DNA of 64,000 nt from Cladocopium goreaui (taxonomy: Eukaryota; Sar; Dinophyceae; Suessiales; Symbiodiniaceae), in contig CAMXCT020002015.1 of assembly GCA_947184155.2 (NCBI GenBank), positions 1-64,000 on the forward strand, written 5' to 3'. Below are positions 37,761 through 48,511 of this stretch, one piece after another. Numbering within the stretch: the stretch's first letter is position 1; each line of letters begins with the position of its first letter. The position numbers and the translations under genes are program-made. Under the pieces are notes generated by a model, which did not search any database, was not told the origin of the DNA, and worked only from the letters and a program-made list of their open reading frames with translations.

Positions 37761-39818
37761 ATGGAGGTGTGCTTCCTCGCTTCAGGTGCAGAGCTGACAG
37801 TCCTTGCCCCTGATGAATTCGAAGGAAAAACTGCAAAGGCTGTGAAGCAAGTCTTGGCCAGTAAGATTCCTGGATTTGCAAATTATTTTTCATTTTCCCA
37901 CCGGAAAATCCACACTACTTAGGGAATCGATGAAAGGAATATGTTTGTGTTTTTTATTTTTTGAGGTTCCTGGATAGCAAATCCAAGGATTGATGTCAGC
38001 ATTTTCAGACAAAGACTTTTTTCAGAAGATGGTTCCGAGATCCCGGATGATGAGATTTTTGCTTCGTCTCCGGTGAAGCTTATGCTTGTGATCTTGGATT
38101 TTTTCCAAACGGATGCTGAGCAAACCCAACGCATGATCTCTGCATCCACCAACAATGAATTAATTGAACTCGAGAGTTTGCTGAAAAAACCTTTGAACCC
38201 AAATGTGAGAGACGAACATGGCACAACACCGTTGCACTGTGCCGCAGCAAGAGGACATGTTGAAAGCCTGCAGTTGTTGATTGAAGCAGGTGCCGACAAA
38301 GATCAAGCAAACGTTGATGGTCAAACACCATTGTTCGTTGCAGCCCAGGAAGGCCATCTTGACGTCGTTCATCATCTGGTGGAAGTTGGTGCCCACAAAG
38401 ATCAAGCCACGAACAATGGCGCAACGCCATTGTTCATGGCAGCACATGAAGGCCATCTTGATGTGGTTCGTCATCTGGTGGAAGTTGGTGCCCACAAAGA
38501 TCAAGCCAGGAACGATGGCACAACGCCATTGTTCGTTGCAGCACAAGAAGGCCATCTTGATGTCGTTCGTCATCTGGTGGAAAATGGCGCCCTCAAAGAT
38601 CAAGCCAGGAACGATGGCACAACACCATTGTTCGTTGCAGCACAAGAAGGCCATCTTGATGTCGTTCGTCATCTGGTGGAAAATGGCGCCCTCAAAGATC
38701 AAGCCAGGAACGATGGCACAACACCATTGTTCGTTGCAGCACAAGAAGGCCATCTTGATGTCGTTCGTCATCTGGTGGAAAATGGCGCCCTCAAAGATCA
38801 AGCCTGGGACAATGGTGGAACACCACTGTGGATCGCAGCGCAGAAAGGCCATCTTGACGTCGTTCGTCATCTGGTGGAAGTTGGTGCCCACAAAGATCAA
38901 GCCATGAAAGGTGGCGCAACGCCACTGTACATCGCAGCACGTGAAGGCCATCTTGATGTCGTTCGTCATCTGGTGGAAGTCGGTGCCCACCAAGATCAAG
39001 CACTGAAGGATGGCAGAACGCCATTGTACATCGCAGCAAGAAACGGCCATGTTGATGTCGTTCGTCATCTGGTGGAAGTTGGTGCCCACAAAGATCAAGC
39101 CACGAAGGATGGCGCAACGCCATTGTTTATCGCAGCACATCAAGGCCATCCTGATGTCGTTCGTCATCTGGTGGAAGTTGGTGCCCACAAAGATCAAGCC
39201 ACGATCAATGGCGCAACACCATTGCTCATCGCAGCACATCAAGGCCATCCTGATGTCGTTCGTCATCTGGTGGAAGTTGGTGCCCACAAAGATCAAGCCA
39301 CGAACGATGGTGCAACGCCATTGTTCATGGCAGCACAGGAAGGCCATCTTGATGTTGTTCGTCATCTGGTGGAAGTTGGTGCCCACAAAGATCAAGCCAC
39401 GAACGATGGTGCAACGCCATTGTTCATGGCAGCACATGAAGGCCATCTTGATGTTGTTCGTCATCTGGTGGAAGTTGGTGCCCACAAAGATCAAGCCACG
39501 GACAATGGTGAAACCCCATTGTTCATGGCAGCACAGGAAGGCCATCTTGAGGTTGTTCGTCACTTGGTAGAGGTTGGCGCCGGCCAAAATGAGGCAACTA
39601 GGGATACTGGGGAAACAGCCTTACATGCTGCGGCAGAAATGGGCCATGTTGAAATTGTTCGTTTTCTGATTGAAAGAGGCGCCGATAGTCACGCAACTAC
39701 ACGCAGTGGAAGAAGTGCTCTGGATCTGGCATCTCAAAAAGGTCATTCTGAGGTCGTCCGTTTCCTGGCAAAGATCCGGAGCGAATCGCCCCCAAGCAAA
39801 ATCCCAAGGCTTGGTTGA
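37761..39818 (+). CDS. G7: Ubl-ankyrin protein, two exons, 644 aa
   Basis: Proposed CDS join(37761..37864, 37988..39818). About 16 ankyrin repeats. Repeats 4-6 are almost identical 99-bp copies (about 38,505-38,801) with a private VENGALKDQARNDGTTPLF signature not seen in other paralogs: a very recent local triplication. The tail is intact. This is the last intron-bearing copy; the spacer changes from type B to type C immediately downstream. Confidence 0.85.
37865..37987 (+). mobile_element. Introner-like GA-AG intron in G7, 123 bp
   Basis: Same element, ends, phase and GATT repeat as in G3-G6. It differs internally by a few bases (for example gcaaatta for gctgatta near the 5' end). Confidence 0.8.
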
Positions 39819-41104
39819 GAGACATCCTGTGAGAGCAAAAAAAGTTCCAGCAGCTGGCTCACCTTGGTGGCTTTTAAAGACAGACTTTTTCAACCAGGAA
39901 TTCCCAAAGATCACCCGTTCCTCAAATGTCTGAGATGGTTTCTTTAATACTCAACTATCATAGGCTTCCTGCATGTCGCCTGCATCAATTCCTAGACCCA
40001 ACTTTTTGGAAGCTTGAGATTGGTTCAGAAAAACTCTTGGTGTTGCTTAGGGAAAAACAGGTATTGAGTTTGTTGCAGTGATCTTGCTTCCATCTGCTGT
40101 GGGCAATCTACCGCAGGATGAATCCAATTAAGGTGTCACTTACAGGTGGAGATCTACACATGACATCTTGGTTAATGTTACAGTGGGTGATATAAAGGCC
40201 AATAGTGGTTAAAATGTGGGGTGATATGAAGGCTGATGTCAGTTCTTGTAGTAGTAACCTCCCCAGTTGATGATTTTTTGGCTTCGCAAAGCTGCCGGTA
40301 TCATCACTTAATTGGTTTTCTTTGGACAATTTTCACCGGAAACTCCAGAAACCATGGGATTTCCCCATCACATATAGGGGGTTCCGGTTTGATCCGAAGA
40401 AAACCAATCCAATGATAGGGGTATGGGCCATGGGTCAACACCTATATACATAGCCACCATCTTTTGGAGAATCAACGTGAATAAAGATCCGCTATGGCCG
40501 CTATGGGATCTATGGGGTACCATCCGAGTACGGTGCGTTTTTTGGCCTGACCCAAAAAAAAATGGGCGCGCCACGAATCGGATGATTCATCTGGGCACTG
40601 GAAATCCATGGGTTTTTAGAGGGGACATGATCCCCTTTTATGGCCTTAAGAGGCCTTAAGATTCCGGTGAGTGAAATATGATAATTTACCCAGAAAAAAA
40701 TCCAATTGGGGTATAAGCCATTTGCCAACTAATATAGCTATTGAACATGGTCGTCATAGAAATAGATAGAAATAGTTGATTTACCCATAAAACATGGTGT
40801 TTTTCCATACAGGATGGGCCCCCAGTGATGTTTGTTGCTTTATCAACCGTTACAATCCCCATTAACTAGTTCGTTATATCTACCATAAATCATGAATCGA
40901 CGCAGTGTTTTGGTGCCAGGTTTCTTGGTAAACCGACTGGATCATACTGGATCTGCGTTACTGGTTGAGGGGGTAATGATTTCGCCAAGCAAAATTGGGG
41001 TTGAATCATGAGCACAGGAGCTTTTGATAGATTTTGGGTGTATAGAATAGCCATGTATAGCCTATTTTCACACACAAACACACACCAATGTGCTTTCCTT
41101 GCAG
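39819..41104 (+). other. Spacer C after G7
   Basis: About 100 bp of shared 3' sequence, then a type not found elsewhere except after G8 (43,897-45,060), the two being clearly homologous. Contains no intact gene and no gene X copy. Confidence 0.6.
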
Positions 41105-41328
41105 CTTTCAACCAGGATTCTTTGGAAGATACCGAAGCACCTTCTTTGGTCACATCGATCTTGACGAATGCGCCCAATTTGAAGCCTGCAGAGCAGTTGG
41201 GCTGTCAAGAGGACGGAATGTTTCGCTGTCCAAGTCGGCTATTTCAGGCAGACATCAGACATCATGTTATTCCATGCGCAGTTGTGATCCTTAACCGTTT
41301 TAAGTGGCTTACAACCCCATTTAAGTGA
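41105..41328 (+). other. Exon-like segment in spacer C after G7
   Basis: Follows a pyrimidine-rich tract and ttgcag. Two frames are open: one reads NQDSLEDTEAPSLVTSILTN and AEQLGCQEDGMFRCP to a TGA at 41,326, the other has an IDLDECAQFEAC stretch. I cannot choose between them, and no family was recognised. Confidence 0.3.
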
Positions 41329-41865
41329 GAAAAAACCTTAGTTGCAGGAGTTATGATCCCATTTGCAACTGTTAATGGCTGTGACTGCAGTTACCAGCGG
41401 GATTATGTAACAATAACACATTGAAACATCCTCAACATCCTGAAATAAGGTTTGGGATAAAAAATAGTACAAAATGCCCCCAACGTTCTTCCAAGTCATG
41501 TGTTATCCAGAACTAAACAATGTGTTCGATTGTCAGGTCGTTTTCTTAATTACTATAGGAAGGGACTGTTTCAGCCCGATGTTGAACCGGAATAAATCAC
41601 AGCTACCATAAATCGTAGAAAGTATATAGCTATAACCCAACTTAGCGAACGACCTGGGGGCCTCACCTTGCACTTGGAAGTGCAGTTCCAGTGAACTCTT
41701 CGTGGATATAGTGAAGACCATAGTTATAGGATAGGGGCCCCATAGCCCAACAAACATGGGGTTTAAAGTCACCATGCTTAGTACGCCTCTGATATCATTG
41801 CTGATATCTATTGCTAACCCCAGATCTTAGGAACGCCACATCTTAGGAACCCCACGTTTTACCTC

Positions 41866-41972
41866 ATACCCTCTGGTAATATAATATCGCTATTGCGTTG
41901 ATTTACCTATCAAAATTGAGGATCTTCATGGATTTTCCACATAGCAAACTCTAAACGTTTGCCAGAGGGTTA
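41866..41972. mobile_element. Diverged MITE of the TTACCCTCTGG family
   Basis: Starts ATACCCTCTGGTAAT and ends GCCAGAGGGTTAT, about 107 bp, the same length as the 45,426 copy but with decayed arms. Confidence 0.5.
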
Positions 41973-42060
41973 TTCCATTATACCGTACCACTAGAATCCC
42001 CATTGTATCCCATTCTACCATATTATACCACTATAATCCCAGTTTACCAGGCCGGGTATC

Positions 42061-42230
42061 CCTTGACTTCGGAACTCCTTCGGACACCGCGAGGAGGTTC
42101 ACAAACACCTCGCGGCCGTGGCGTTCGTCGCAAGCCGCGTTGCAGAGACCTGGCGTTCTACGGTCAAGTCTTGGGATGGTGATTGGTGGGGTGAATATGG
42201 AGGTTACCTTATGGTTAATTAATGGTGAAA
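42061..42230 (+). other. GC-rich exon-like segment upstream of G8
   Basis: A frame reads EEVHKHLAAVAFVASRVAET and WRSTVKSWDGDWWGEYGGY to a TAA. It lies just after a MITE-like end (tttaccaggccgggta). It contains an 8-bp hairpin stem (CCGCGAGG/CCTCGCGG). Base composition differs sharply from the AT-rich surroundings. Confidence 0.35.
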
Positions 42231-42456
42231 TGTTGAAGCAGTTAAGAGTGGTTTATATGTAGGGTATTGCAAGGAATGGGTGAATCCTGGCAAATTCTCG
42301 AAGCAAAACATCTTTCACATGTTTTTTGCAGGTTGGGAAATGCTGGGACCATTTTTCCCACATGGAAAATTCCATCTCACATTATCTTTCAGCTCGAAAC
42401 GAAACTAACTACAGATTAACGGCGGTCGCTTGGATTTTTGAGCGATCCGCTTCGCG

Positions 42457-43896
42457 ATGGAGGTGTGCTTCCTCGCGTCAGGTGCAGAACTGACAGTCCT
42501 TGCCCCTGATGAATTTGAAGGAAAAACTGCAAAGGCTGTGAAGCAGGTCTTGGCAGGTAAGATTGATGTCAGCATTTTTAGACAAAGACTCTTTTCAGAA
42601 GATGGTTCCGAGATCCCGGATGATGAGATTTCTGCTTCGGCTCCAGTGAAGCTTATGCTTGTGATCTTGGAGTTTTTCCAAACGGATGCTGAGCAAACCC
42701 AACGCATGATCTCTGCATCCACCAACAATGAACTGATTGAACTTGAGAGTTTGCTGAAAAAACCTTTGAACCCAAATGTGAGAGACGAACATGGCACAAC
42801 ACCGTTACACTGTGCCGCAGAAAGAGGACATGTTGAAAGCCTGCAGTTGTTGATTGAAGCAGGTGCCGACAAAGATCAAGCAGACCTTAATGGTGAAACA
42901 CCATTGTTCGTTGCAGCACAAGAAGGCCATCTTGATGTCGTTCGTCATCTGGTGGAAGTTGGTGCCCACAAAGATCAAGCCACGAACGATGGGGCAACGC
43001 CATTGTTCATGGCAGCACAAGAAGGCCATCTTGATGTCGTTCGTCATCTGGTGGAAGTTGGTGCCCACAAAGATCAAGCCAAAAACAATGGCAGAACACC
43101 ATTATTCATCGCAGCACAGCAAGGCCATCTTGATGTCGTTCGTCATCTGGTGGAAGTTGGTGCCCACAAAGATCAAGCCACGAACGATGGGGCAACGCCA
43201 TTGTTCATCGCCGCAGAGGAAGGCCATCTTGATGTCGTTCGTCATCTGGTGGAAGTTGGTGCCCACAAAGATCAAGCCATGAACGATGGGGCAACGCCAT
43301 TGTTTATTGCAGCACAGGAAGGCCATCTTGATGTCGTTCGTCATTTCGTGGAAGTCGGTGCCCACAAAGATCAAACCAGGAACGATGGCGAAACGCCATT
43401 GTTCATCGCAAGTGAGAACGGCTATCTTGATGTTGTTCGTCATCTGGTGGAAGTTGGTGCCCACAAAGATCAAGCCGCGAACGATGGGGCAACGCCATTG
43501 TTGATTGCAGCACAAGAAGGCCATCTTGATGTCGTTCGTCATTTGGTGGAAGTCGGTGCCCACAAAGATCAAGCACTGAACGATGGCGCAACGCCATTGT
43601 TCATGGCAGCACAAGAAGGCCATCTTGAGGTTGTTCGTCACTTGGTAGAGGTTGGCGCCCGCCAAAATGAGGCAACTAGGGATACTGGGGAAACAGCCTT
43701 ACATGCTGCGGCAGAAATGGGCCATCTTGAAATTGTTCGCTTTCTGATTGAAAGAGGCGCAGATAGTCACACTACTGCACGAAGTGGAAGAACTGCTCTG
43801 GATCTGGCATCTCAAAAAGGCCATTCTGAGGTGGTCCGTTTCTTGGCAAAGATCCGGAGCGAATCGCCCCCAAGCAAAATCCCAAGGCTTGGTTGA
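42457..43896 (+). CDS. G8: Ubl-ankyrin protein, 479 aa, intronless
   Basis: Single-exon copy with the conserved ATG, Ubl domain, cap, about 11 ankyrin repeats and the PPSKIPRLG tail. The sequence immediately upstream differs from all other units: instead of the gatcagcgcg leader it has a different leader ending gcttcgcgATGG, with pyrimidine-rich stretches followed by AG (tttgcag, ctttcag) about 70-130 bp before the start. Its 5' region was therefore replaced or rearranged. Repeat 7 has IASENGYLDVV, an unusual Ala-to-Ser change in the AA pair of the first helix. Confidence 0.9.
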   Translation: MEVCFLASGAELTVLAPDEFEGKTAKAVKQVLAGKIDVSIFRQRLFSEDGSEIPDDEISASAPVKLMLVILEFFQTDAEQTQRMISASTNNELIELESLLKKPLNPNVRDEHGTTPLHCAAERGHVESLQLLIEAGADKDQADLNGETPLFVAAQEGHLDVVRHLVEVGAHKDQATNDGATPLFMAAQEGHLDVVRHLVEVGAHKDQAKNNGRTPLFIAAQQGHLDVVRHLVEVGAHKDQATNDGATPLFIAAEEGHLDVVRHLVEVGAHKDQAMNDGATPLFIAAQEGHLDVVRHFVEVGAHKDQTRNDGETPLFIASENGYLDVVRHLVEVGAHKDQAANDGATPLLIAAQEGHLDVVRHLVEVGAHKDQALNDGATPLFMAAQEGHLEVVRHLVEVGARQNEATRDTGETALHAAAEMGHLEIVRFLIERGADSHTTARSGRTALDLASQKGHSEVVRFLAKIRSESPPSKIPRLG

Positions 43897-44626
43897 GAGA
43901 CATCCTGTGAGAGCAAAAAAAGTTCCAGCAGCTGGCTCACCTTGGTGGCTTTTAAAGACAGACTTTTGACAAGGAATTCCCAAAGATCACACTTTCCTCA
44001 AATGTCTGTGGAGATGGTTTCTTTAATACTCAACTATGATAGGCTTCCTGCAAGTCGCCTGCATCAATTCCTAGACCCAACTTTTTGGAAGCTTGAGATT
44101 GGTTCAGAAAAAACTCTTGGTGTTGCTTAGGGAAAAACAGGTATTGAGTTTGTTGCAGTGATCTTGCTTCCATCTGCTGTGGGCAATCTACCGCAGGATG
44201 AATCCAATTAAGGTGTCACTGACGGGTGGAGATCTACACATGACATCTTGGTTAATGTTACAGTGGGTTGTATAAAGGCCAATAGTGGAAAAAAGGGGGT
44301 GATATGAAGGCTGATGTCAGTTCTTGGAGTAGTAACCTCCCCAATAAAAATGTTTTTTTGGCTTCGCAAAGCTGCCGGTATCATCACTTAATTGGTTTTA
44401 TTTGAAAAATCTTCACCGGAAACTCCAGAAACCATGGTTTTCCCCACGAAATACAGGGGGTTCCGGTGTGAATTTTCCCCTTTTCCCAAGAAAACCAATC
44501 CGATGATAGGGGTATGGGCCATGGGTCAACACCTATATACATAGCCACCATCTGAAAAGGAGAATCAACGTGAATAAAGATCCGCTATGGCCGCTATGGG
44601 GTACCATCTGGGTACCATCCGAGTAC

Positions 44627-44675
44627 GGTGCCATGGTGCCATGGTTCCATGGTGCCATGGTGCCATGGTGCCATA
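44627..44675. repeat. ccatggtg minisatellite
   Basis: Several tandem 8-9 bp units (gtgccatg) giving overlapping NcoI-type palindromes, in spacer C after G8. The spacer after G7 lacks it. Confidence 0.8.
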
Positions 44676-45290
44676 GCCAAGGGATGTCATCTGATCTGCG
44701 CGGCCTATCGGATCCGTGGTGAATCCGCCGAGCCAAAGTCATCCTCTGCGGAGATTCCATTCATCTGGGTAAATTTCATCACGACCGAAGCCTGTTCTCC
44801 CGAAGCCTGGAAATCCATGGGTTTTTGTAGGGGAAATGATCCCCTTTTATGGCCGCAATTCATTCAGGTGAGTGAAATATGATAATTTACCCAGAAAAAA
44901 TCCAATTGGGGTATAACCCATTTGCCAACTAATATAGCTATTGAACATGGTCGTCATAGAAATAGATAGAAATAGTTGATTTACCCATAAAACATGGTGT
45001 TTTTCCATACAGGATGGGCCCCCCCAGTGATGTTTGTTGGTTTATCAACCGTTATAATCCCCATTAACTAGTTCGTTATATCTACCAATATCTACCATAA
45101 ACCATGGTTTTTTCAGCCACAAACATAAACCAACTTAGCTATCTTGGGGGCCCCATCCAAAATAGTGGATTTACCCATGAATAATAGTGATTTTCCATGG
45201 AATGGCTATAGAAATAGTGGATTTTCCCATGAAACATGGTGTTTCTTCCATCGTTTTTTGTATGTTTACCAGACCGGGTAAGCCCTTGGC

Positions 45291-45421
45291 CCAGGACACG
45301 CGTTGATGCCCTGTGGAGCCTATTGACCAGCGACCAATTTGCCTTGCTCCTGGACGTGCTCCGACGCATCCCTTTGGCCGCGCTGCAGGACCGAAAAATC
45401 TGGGATGTGCCGCACCTTTGA
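45291..45421 (+). other. GC-rich exon-like segment between two MITE ends
   Basis: The open frame RTRVDALWSLLTSDQFALLL continues through LDVLRRIPLAALQDRKIWD to TGA at 45,419-45,421. It is flanked by tttaccagaccgggtaa on the left and the 107-bp MITE directly on the right. This looks like a terminal exon of an unrecognised gene. Confidence 0.35.
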
Positions 45422-45425
45422 AGAG

Positions 45426-45532
45426 TTACCCTCTGGTAAATTAACATAGACCCTGGCAGATAGGGGTTGGAAGACTAGTTTCCATTAAAAATTGGTGATT
45501 TTGAGGGTCTATGTTTATTTACCAGAGGGTAA
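45426..45532. mobile_element. MITE-like element, 107 bp, 29-bp terminal inverted repeats
   Basis: Arms 45,426-45,454 (TTACCCTCTGGTAAAT...) and 45,504-45,532 (...ATTTACCAGAGGGTAA) are complementary at 28 of 29 positions. They are relatives of the gene X intron element. There is no coding capacity. A diverged relative lies at about 41,866-41,972. Confidence 0.75.
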
Positions 45533-46106
45533 TACAGGTGAATAGTAAGCAATAGTGGGTAAAGTAACCATGGTCAAATCCAATGTTTTTGATCCATTAC
45601 TCCATGTTCAAAGTACATGGCTCTGACCTACTTTTTTAGAGGTGGTTGCGCCATCTATTTAACAGTGAAAAAAATCAATCCCAAATTTACCCGAAACAGC
45701 AAATGTGCCAGAAGATGGCGCAACCCTACAAGTGCAAAATGGGCCAAATTGCGCCATCTACCCCATTTTTAATTTAAATTCCTTCTTCCGGGACCGGACA
45801 TTTCGGTCATCAAAGCATAGAAAAAGTAAGGGGGATGTGTGTTCAACAAAAGTTTTTCGGGGAAAGGATTTTTTTCACTACTAAACTACTGAATAGATGG
45901 CGCAACCACCTGGGACAGTGCCATCCAATTGCATATTTGTCACGGAGAGATGGCTCAAGTCAAAACACCGAAGCATATTTGTCCTTCACTGCAATGTAGA
46001 AACGCACTAGCAAACCATCTTTGCAGAGAATGTAGGAACACACATTCTTTGTCATGACATTGTGGATTGCGCCATCTATAGGTTACCGCTGCGTTCCATT
46101 TGTAAA
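45533..46106. other. Unique spacer segment
   Basis: Not homologous to other units by eye. The phrase gcgccatcta/tagatggcgc recurs several times in both orientations (about 45,650, 45,713, 45,750, 45,895, 46,070). No gene supported. Confidence 0.4.
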
Positions 46107-46291
46107 GGGAAAGGAAATGGAGGAGGGAAAGGAGAAAGGAGAAAAAGAAAGGGGAAGGAGAAAGGGTCAGGAGAAAGGAGAAAGAAAAAAAGGAGAACAA
46201 AGAAGAAGAAAGGGAACGGAGAAAGGGAAAGGAGAAAGGGAAGGGGACAGGAGAAAAGGAAAGGGGAAAGGGAAAGGAGAAGGAGAAAGGG
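46107..46291. repeat. Polypurine (GGGAAAGGA-like) tract
   Basis: About 185 bp of nearly pure purine on the plus strand, with ggagaaaggg units. It lies in the unique segment (45,530-46,300) joining spacer C to spacer A. Confidence 0.85.
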
Positions 46292-46514
46292 ATGTATGAA
46301 CTTATGAAGATTTTCCCGCGCAAAAATGGTGATTATTCATACAGGATGGGGCCACCCAGGTATAAGTTGGTTTATAAACCATTATAATCCCCATTAACTC
46401 ATTAACTAGTTCGTGATATCTACCAATATCTACCATAAACCATGGTTTTTTCAGCCACAAACATCTTTACCCAACGGTTCACGCGAGCTCGAGAAAGGGA
46501 GCCCCATCCTGTAG

Positions 46515-46587
46515 CTACGCATGGAAATTGTCCAGCCAAGTCTGGATCATACCAGGCGGCTTGCAAGTGCTGCTGCAAATGGAAGAG
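46515..46587 (+). other. Exon-like island Ya, copy before G9
   Basis: 73 nt between a ctgtag acceptor-like and a GAG|GTTGGG donor-like border. It encodes YAWKLSSQVWIIPGGLQ...MEE (24 codons). The copy at 52,620 has the same length and frame with two amino-acid changes and a synonymous GAA/GAG change. Unit 1 (near 4,200) has a deletion here. Confidence 0.4.
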
Positions 46588-47018
46588 GTTGGGTGGTTGA
46601 TGGCTTCTAGCTGGGTGTGTCGGAACATGTCGGAACATGTTGGTATAGCCCCAATTCTAGCCATTTAAATGCCATAAATCAATCCCTTGAACAGGGAAAC
46701 TGAGAATTAACCATTGGCCTTAGGGGTTTTCATGGATTTTCAGATCATAGACGATCTCGCTGGTGAGTGCCACCATGATGCTTTGTACGGAAACGAAGAC
46801 CCTTTAAAATCAGCTTCTTGCAGCTTGGTGAACTAGGACAATGACCTCCATGAGGTGTTTTTTTATCCCTACAACTATGGTGATATCGCCGGACTTACTA
46901 GTGGAACTGCACTACTACTTGCGGTATAGACACACACACATCCGGAGTCCATCCCATGTATAGCTGGATTATTGCCAACATAGTAGTACCACCAGTTTTT
47001 TTCGTAACCCCCAAACAG

Positions 47019-47102
47019 ATGCCGAAGAGTTTTTCCAGGATGCTAGTTTGATGATGTTTTCCAAGTTTCGGCATCTTTTGTTGGGGCTTGCTATATATGA
47101 AG
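47019..47102 (+). other. Exon-like island Yb, copy before G9
   Basis: 84 nt following ccccaaacag and ending GAAG|GTTTCC. The open frame reads AEEFFQDASLMMFSKFRHL and LLGLAIYE. Decayed copies lie near 5,455-5,538 (one-base gain) and 30-120 (acceptor AG lost), so the block is ancestral to the unit. Confidence 0.4.
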
Positions 47103-48511
47103 GTTTCCTAAAATGGTGGTACCCCCAAATCATCCATTTTAGATTGTGATTTTCCATTTTAAACCATCAATTTTGGATTGCTATATATAGTTAACGTTAA
47201 CAAAGCAATAATAAACCACCTATATATATATATATTTATTTATTTTATTGTTTTTTACAATCTATTTATGGTGAATTTGGGGGACGGTTAACTATTGCTT
47301 TACCAACATTGTATATTGCTTTTGCTTTCAACCAGTTGACCCCCAATAAGAGGCCACATTTGCCGTGGCGACGGATTTGGCGCTCCGGGTCTGGAATCCC
47401 ATTGGGAACCCGGCAAGGTCTGATTCACAGAAACGCTGAAGGTGCAAGACATCGTGAAACAATTGCGACACACAAAAAAATCACATTGAATTTCACGGTT
47501 TCCGGCAAAGTTTCCCTTGAATCCAATGGATTTAGAACGATTTAGTGAGCCTTGGCGCATCTGGGATAATTCGTTGACTTTGATAATGGGAACCCGCGCC
47601 TGAACTGGTGGACCTTTGAAGGGAACTAAGGGAAGTTGAAGGGCCCAAAGCCTAGGCCTAGTGAACAGAAAAACCATCTTTTTGCGGCCCTCCTTTAAAA
47701 CCCGGGACATTGCATATGCTGAATTTGCTGTTTGTGCGGGGAAAGGATTTTCGGTTCCGTTCACATTTTCAGAGACACCCATATGGGTCTTACCTCCGTG
47801 TCCTGACTTCCCAGACTTGTTTTGAAAGGACAAAAGTACAGGTTTCACACCTTTTGTGCACTTTCAAACATCACAACGAGACCAATCTATGAATATGCCT
47901 GAGCTATTTCATAACTAGCATGTATTCTTGGTAGATAGACACAAGTAATCAGCCGGGACAACCCAAATATACCATATGGTTCTTACCTATAACACCCCCA
48001 AAAGATGCAGCATTTTGCGAACAAATCCCAGTAGAATGGTGGTAAATTCAACGAATCTTGAAAATCTTTCTGGCATTGAATTGAACTAGTAATAAAGTAA
48101 TTCTTTTCCTACTAAATAGTCGTGAAAAAAATAGTTGTAATTTCCAGAGTAGTAAACCCAAGTGACATAGTGAAAAAAGATGTTACACTATGTTACAATA
48201 CCCAACTTCGCTAAATCGATGAACTACCTCATAAATCCAGTGAAAAATCCCGTGATTTTCGGGTGCCTATCCAGTATCGTTCTGCTCCAGTATCGTTCTA
48301 CCGCAGGATGAATCCAATCAAGATGTCACCGACGGGTGGAGATCCAAACACACATCTTTCAGTTGGGGACTGCTTTCGTGGGTCAATGATCGCAAATTAT
48401 TGAAGCAAAACATCTGAATCACATGTCTCTTTCTTGACGGGTTGTAAAGTGCTGGGGCAATTGTTCCCACATTCCATGCAGCCTGCTGCTTGGCTTTGAG
48501 CGATCAGCGCG

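Noticed and set aside
46054-46307. Lys/Glu/Gly-rich frames over the polypurine tract
   Set aside because: Pure low-complexity purine sequence gives such peptides in every frame.
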